DNA of 40,133 nt from DASQVO01 sp035640715 (lineage in GTDB: Bacteria > Actinomycetota > Actinomycetes > Streptosporangiales > Streptosporangiaceae). The notes beneath the pieces were generated by a model, which was given only the letters and a program-made list of their open reading frames with translations, made no database searches and was not told the origin of the DNA. The translations under genes were made by a program, and so were the position numbers. Of the stretch, positions 39,011 through 40,133 are shown piece after piece (within the stretch, counting starts at the first letter, position 1; every line of letters starts with the position of its first letter). The stretch spans positions 1-40,133 of the forward strand of contig DASQVO010000513.1 of NCBI GenBank assembly GCA_035640715.1. Reading direction: 5' to 3'.

Positions 39011-39496
39011 ATGACACCAACCCGCGTCCGGGCGCTTCTCGTGGCCGCCGCCGTGTGCGCGCTGGTGAGCTGGCTGGTGCTCCGGCTTCTCTACAGTGCC
39101 CTGCCGCCGCTGCCGTGGACGGTAGTGCCTCCCCTGATGATCGTCGCCGCGGCGGAGGCGTGGACGGGTCACGAGCTGCGCGCCCGGATCCACGGCCGCC
39201 CCGGAACCAAGCCGGTGCCGCCCATCTATGTCGTCCGGATGGTCGCGCTCGCGAAGGCGACTTCGCAGGCGGCGGCGGTGATCGGCGGCATCGCGGCCGG
39301 GTTCGTGGTGTATGTGGCGGGCTCGCTGTCCGCACCCGTCCCGCGCCATGACGCGATCACCAGCGGGACGATATTCGGCGCGTCGGTACTCCTGGCGCTG
39401 GCAGGGCTGTACCTGGAGCACTGCTGCCGGATCCCGGGGGATCCCGGCAGCGAGCGGCGCGTCCCACCGCCGCGCTCCGCCGGCCACTTTCACTGA
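39011..39496 (+). CDS. DUF3180 membrane protein (Rv3605c-like)
   Basis: This 161-residue protein has about four predicted helices: ALLVAAAVCALVSWLVLRLLY, PLPWTVVPPLMIVAAAE, ATSQAAAVIGGIAAGFVVYVAG, and TIFGASVLLALAGLYLE. A cytosolic segment GHELRARIHGRPGTKPVPPIYVVRM contains the family's conserved Arg/Pro residues. Its role is unknown. The position after folK is conserved in actinomycetes (Rv3605c), which suggests it belongs to the same operon, about 39 bases downstream. The start ATG 39011 has GGGAG thirteen bases upstream, a bit far. Confidence 0.92.
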   Translation: MTPTRVRALLVAAAVCALVSWLVLRLLYSALPPLPWTVVPPLMIVAAAEAWTGHELRARIHGRPGTKPVPPIYVVRMVALAKATSQAAAVIGGIAAGFVVYVAGSLSAPVPRHDAITSGTIFGASVLLALAGLYLEHCCRIPGDPGSERRVPPPRSAGHFH

Positions 39497-39676
39497 TTGG
39501 CGGAACGCCGGACCAGGTCGCGGACATGGCAGGCAGGGAGCCGCAGGGAACGAAACGAAACGAAGACGCCGGATCGGGCGGATCAGGTGCCCTCGTGCAT
39601 GACTATGCTCGTCAGGGACACCGGGGCCCGACAGGGACACCCGGTCCGTCCGGTACCCGCTGAGGACTGGAACGAG

Positions 39677-40133
39677 ATGGATTCTGATTCGGACCGGCAT
39701 CCCGGGCAGGCGCGCGCAGACGGCGGCCAGCACCCCGCCCGCCTGAGGGTAGGCATCATCGGGCCCGGCCGGGTAGGTGCCGCGCTCGGCGTCGCCCTTA
39801 CCCGGGCCGGCCATGAGGTCGTCGCCGTCTCGGCGATCTCCGACGCATCCGTCCGCCGGGCCCACGAGAGCTTCCCCGGAGCCCCGGTCGCCGAGCCCGC
39901 CGACGTGATCGCAGCCGCCGACCTGGCGCTGCTCACCGTCCCCGACGATGCCCTGCCCGGCCTCGTGTCGGGCCTCGCGGCGACCGGCACCGAGGTCCCG
40001 GGACGCCTGCTCGCGCACACGAGCGGGCGCTACGGCGTGGGAGTCCTCGAGCCGGTCACCCGGCTCGGCGCCCTGCCCCTGGCGCTGCATCCGGTGATGA
40101 CCTTCACCGGCCGCAGCGACGACATCGACCGGA
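39677..40133 (+). CDS. Rossmann-fold DUF2520 protein, 3' end cut by window edge
   Basis: The first 152 codons of a longer gene are present. After a variable N-terminus, the NAD(P)-binding loop reads VGIIGPGRVGAALGVALTRAGH (Gly29, Gly31, Gly34), followed by LALLTVPDDALPGLV and HTSGRYGVGVLEP and the DUF2520-like ALHPVMTFTG. This pattern is that of Rv3603c-like proteins, related to ketopantoate reductase and F420-dependent NADP reductase. Their activity is unproven, but they sit next to panC/panD, which I would expect just beyond the window. Start ATG 39677 follows GAGGA by about ten bases. A TATGCT at about 39604-39609 could be a -10 element. Confidence 0.88.
   Translation, partial: MDSDSDRHPGQARADGGQHPARLRVGIIGPGRVGAALGVALTRAGHEVVAVSAISDASVRRAHESFPGAPVAEPADVIAAADLALLTVPDDALPGLVSGLAATGTEVPGRLLAHTSGRYGVGVLEPVTRLGALPLALHPVMTFTGRSDDIDR

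Noticed and set aside
38036..40090. 684-codon minus-strand frame over folB-folK, DUF3180 and DUF2520
   Set aside because: Spans three real plus-strand genes; antisense artefact of GC-rich codons.

Overview
The window comes from a high-GC Gram-positive actinomycete (Actinomycetota). The signs are GC-rich third codon positions, frequent GTG starts, a WhiB-type regulator, and gene orders that match two separate Mycobacterium tuberculosis loci as I recall them (Rv3676-Rv3682 and Rv3602c-Rv3628). No feature fixes the genus. It is not Mycobacterium, because SPFH, MprF-like and other genes are inserted into the blocks.

Layout. (1) 1-10.95 kb is an accessory region. It holds a truncated uncharacterised ORF, a luciferase-like oxidoreductase lying between 26-bp inverted repeats, the C-terminal relic of a tyrosine recombinase, and a two-gene type II restriction-modification system whose nuclease is clearly NaeI-like. 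An 0.87-kb gene-poor stretch follows, then a four- or five-gene cassette starting with a WXG100-like small helical protein and a membrane-spanning WXG-associated protein broken by a frameshift. After that come palindrome-rich non-coding DNA and a decayed ORF. The region ends at the 3' end of a tRNA-Pro(CGG) gene, the usual orientation for an island anchored on a tRNA. (2) 11.1-15.3 kb holds housekeeping genes: metallophosphoesterase, GatB/YqeY-domain protein, aldo/keto reductase and histidyl-tRNA synthetase. (3) 15.4-26.5 kb is the ponA2 / whiB4 / two ArsA-type ATPases / DUF4177 / RidA / NUDIX / metallo-beta-lactamase / crp block, with an SPFH protein inserted and an NlpC/P60 hydrolase beside crp. 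(4) 26.6-40.1 kb is the ppa / dacB / zincin / tilS / hpt / ftsH / folE / folP / folB-folK / DUF3180 / DUF2520 block, with an MprF-like lysyltransferase inserted between folE and folP.

How the genes fit together. PonA2, DacB and the NlpC/P60 hydrolase act on peptidoglycan. WhiB4 and Crp are redox and nucleotide-responsive regulators flanking the ArsA pair. FolE, FolP and the FolB-FolK fusion supply most of the folate pathway, next to TilS, Hpt and FtsH, which often sit in this order. The parts that best reward a second look are the frameshifted WXG-type cassette, the NaeI-family system on a probable tRNA-anchored island, a 36-codon ORF coupled at both ends between the two ArsA genes, and a 29-codon leader ORF ahead of the MprF-like gene. 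All similarity statements rest on reading and recall, not on database searches.
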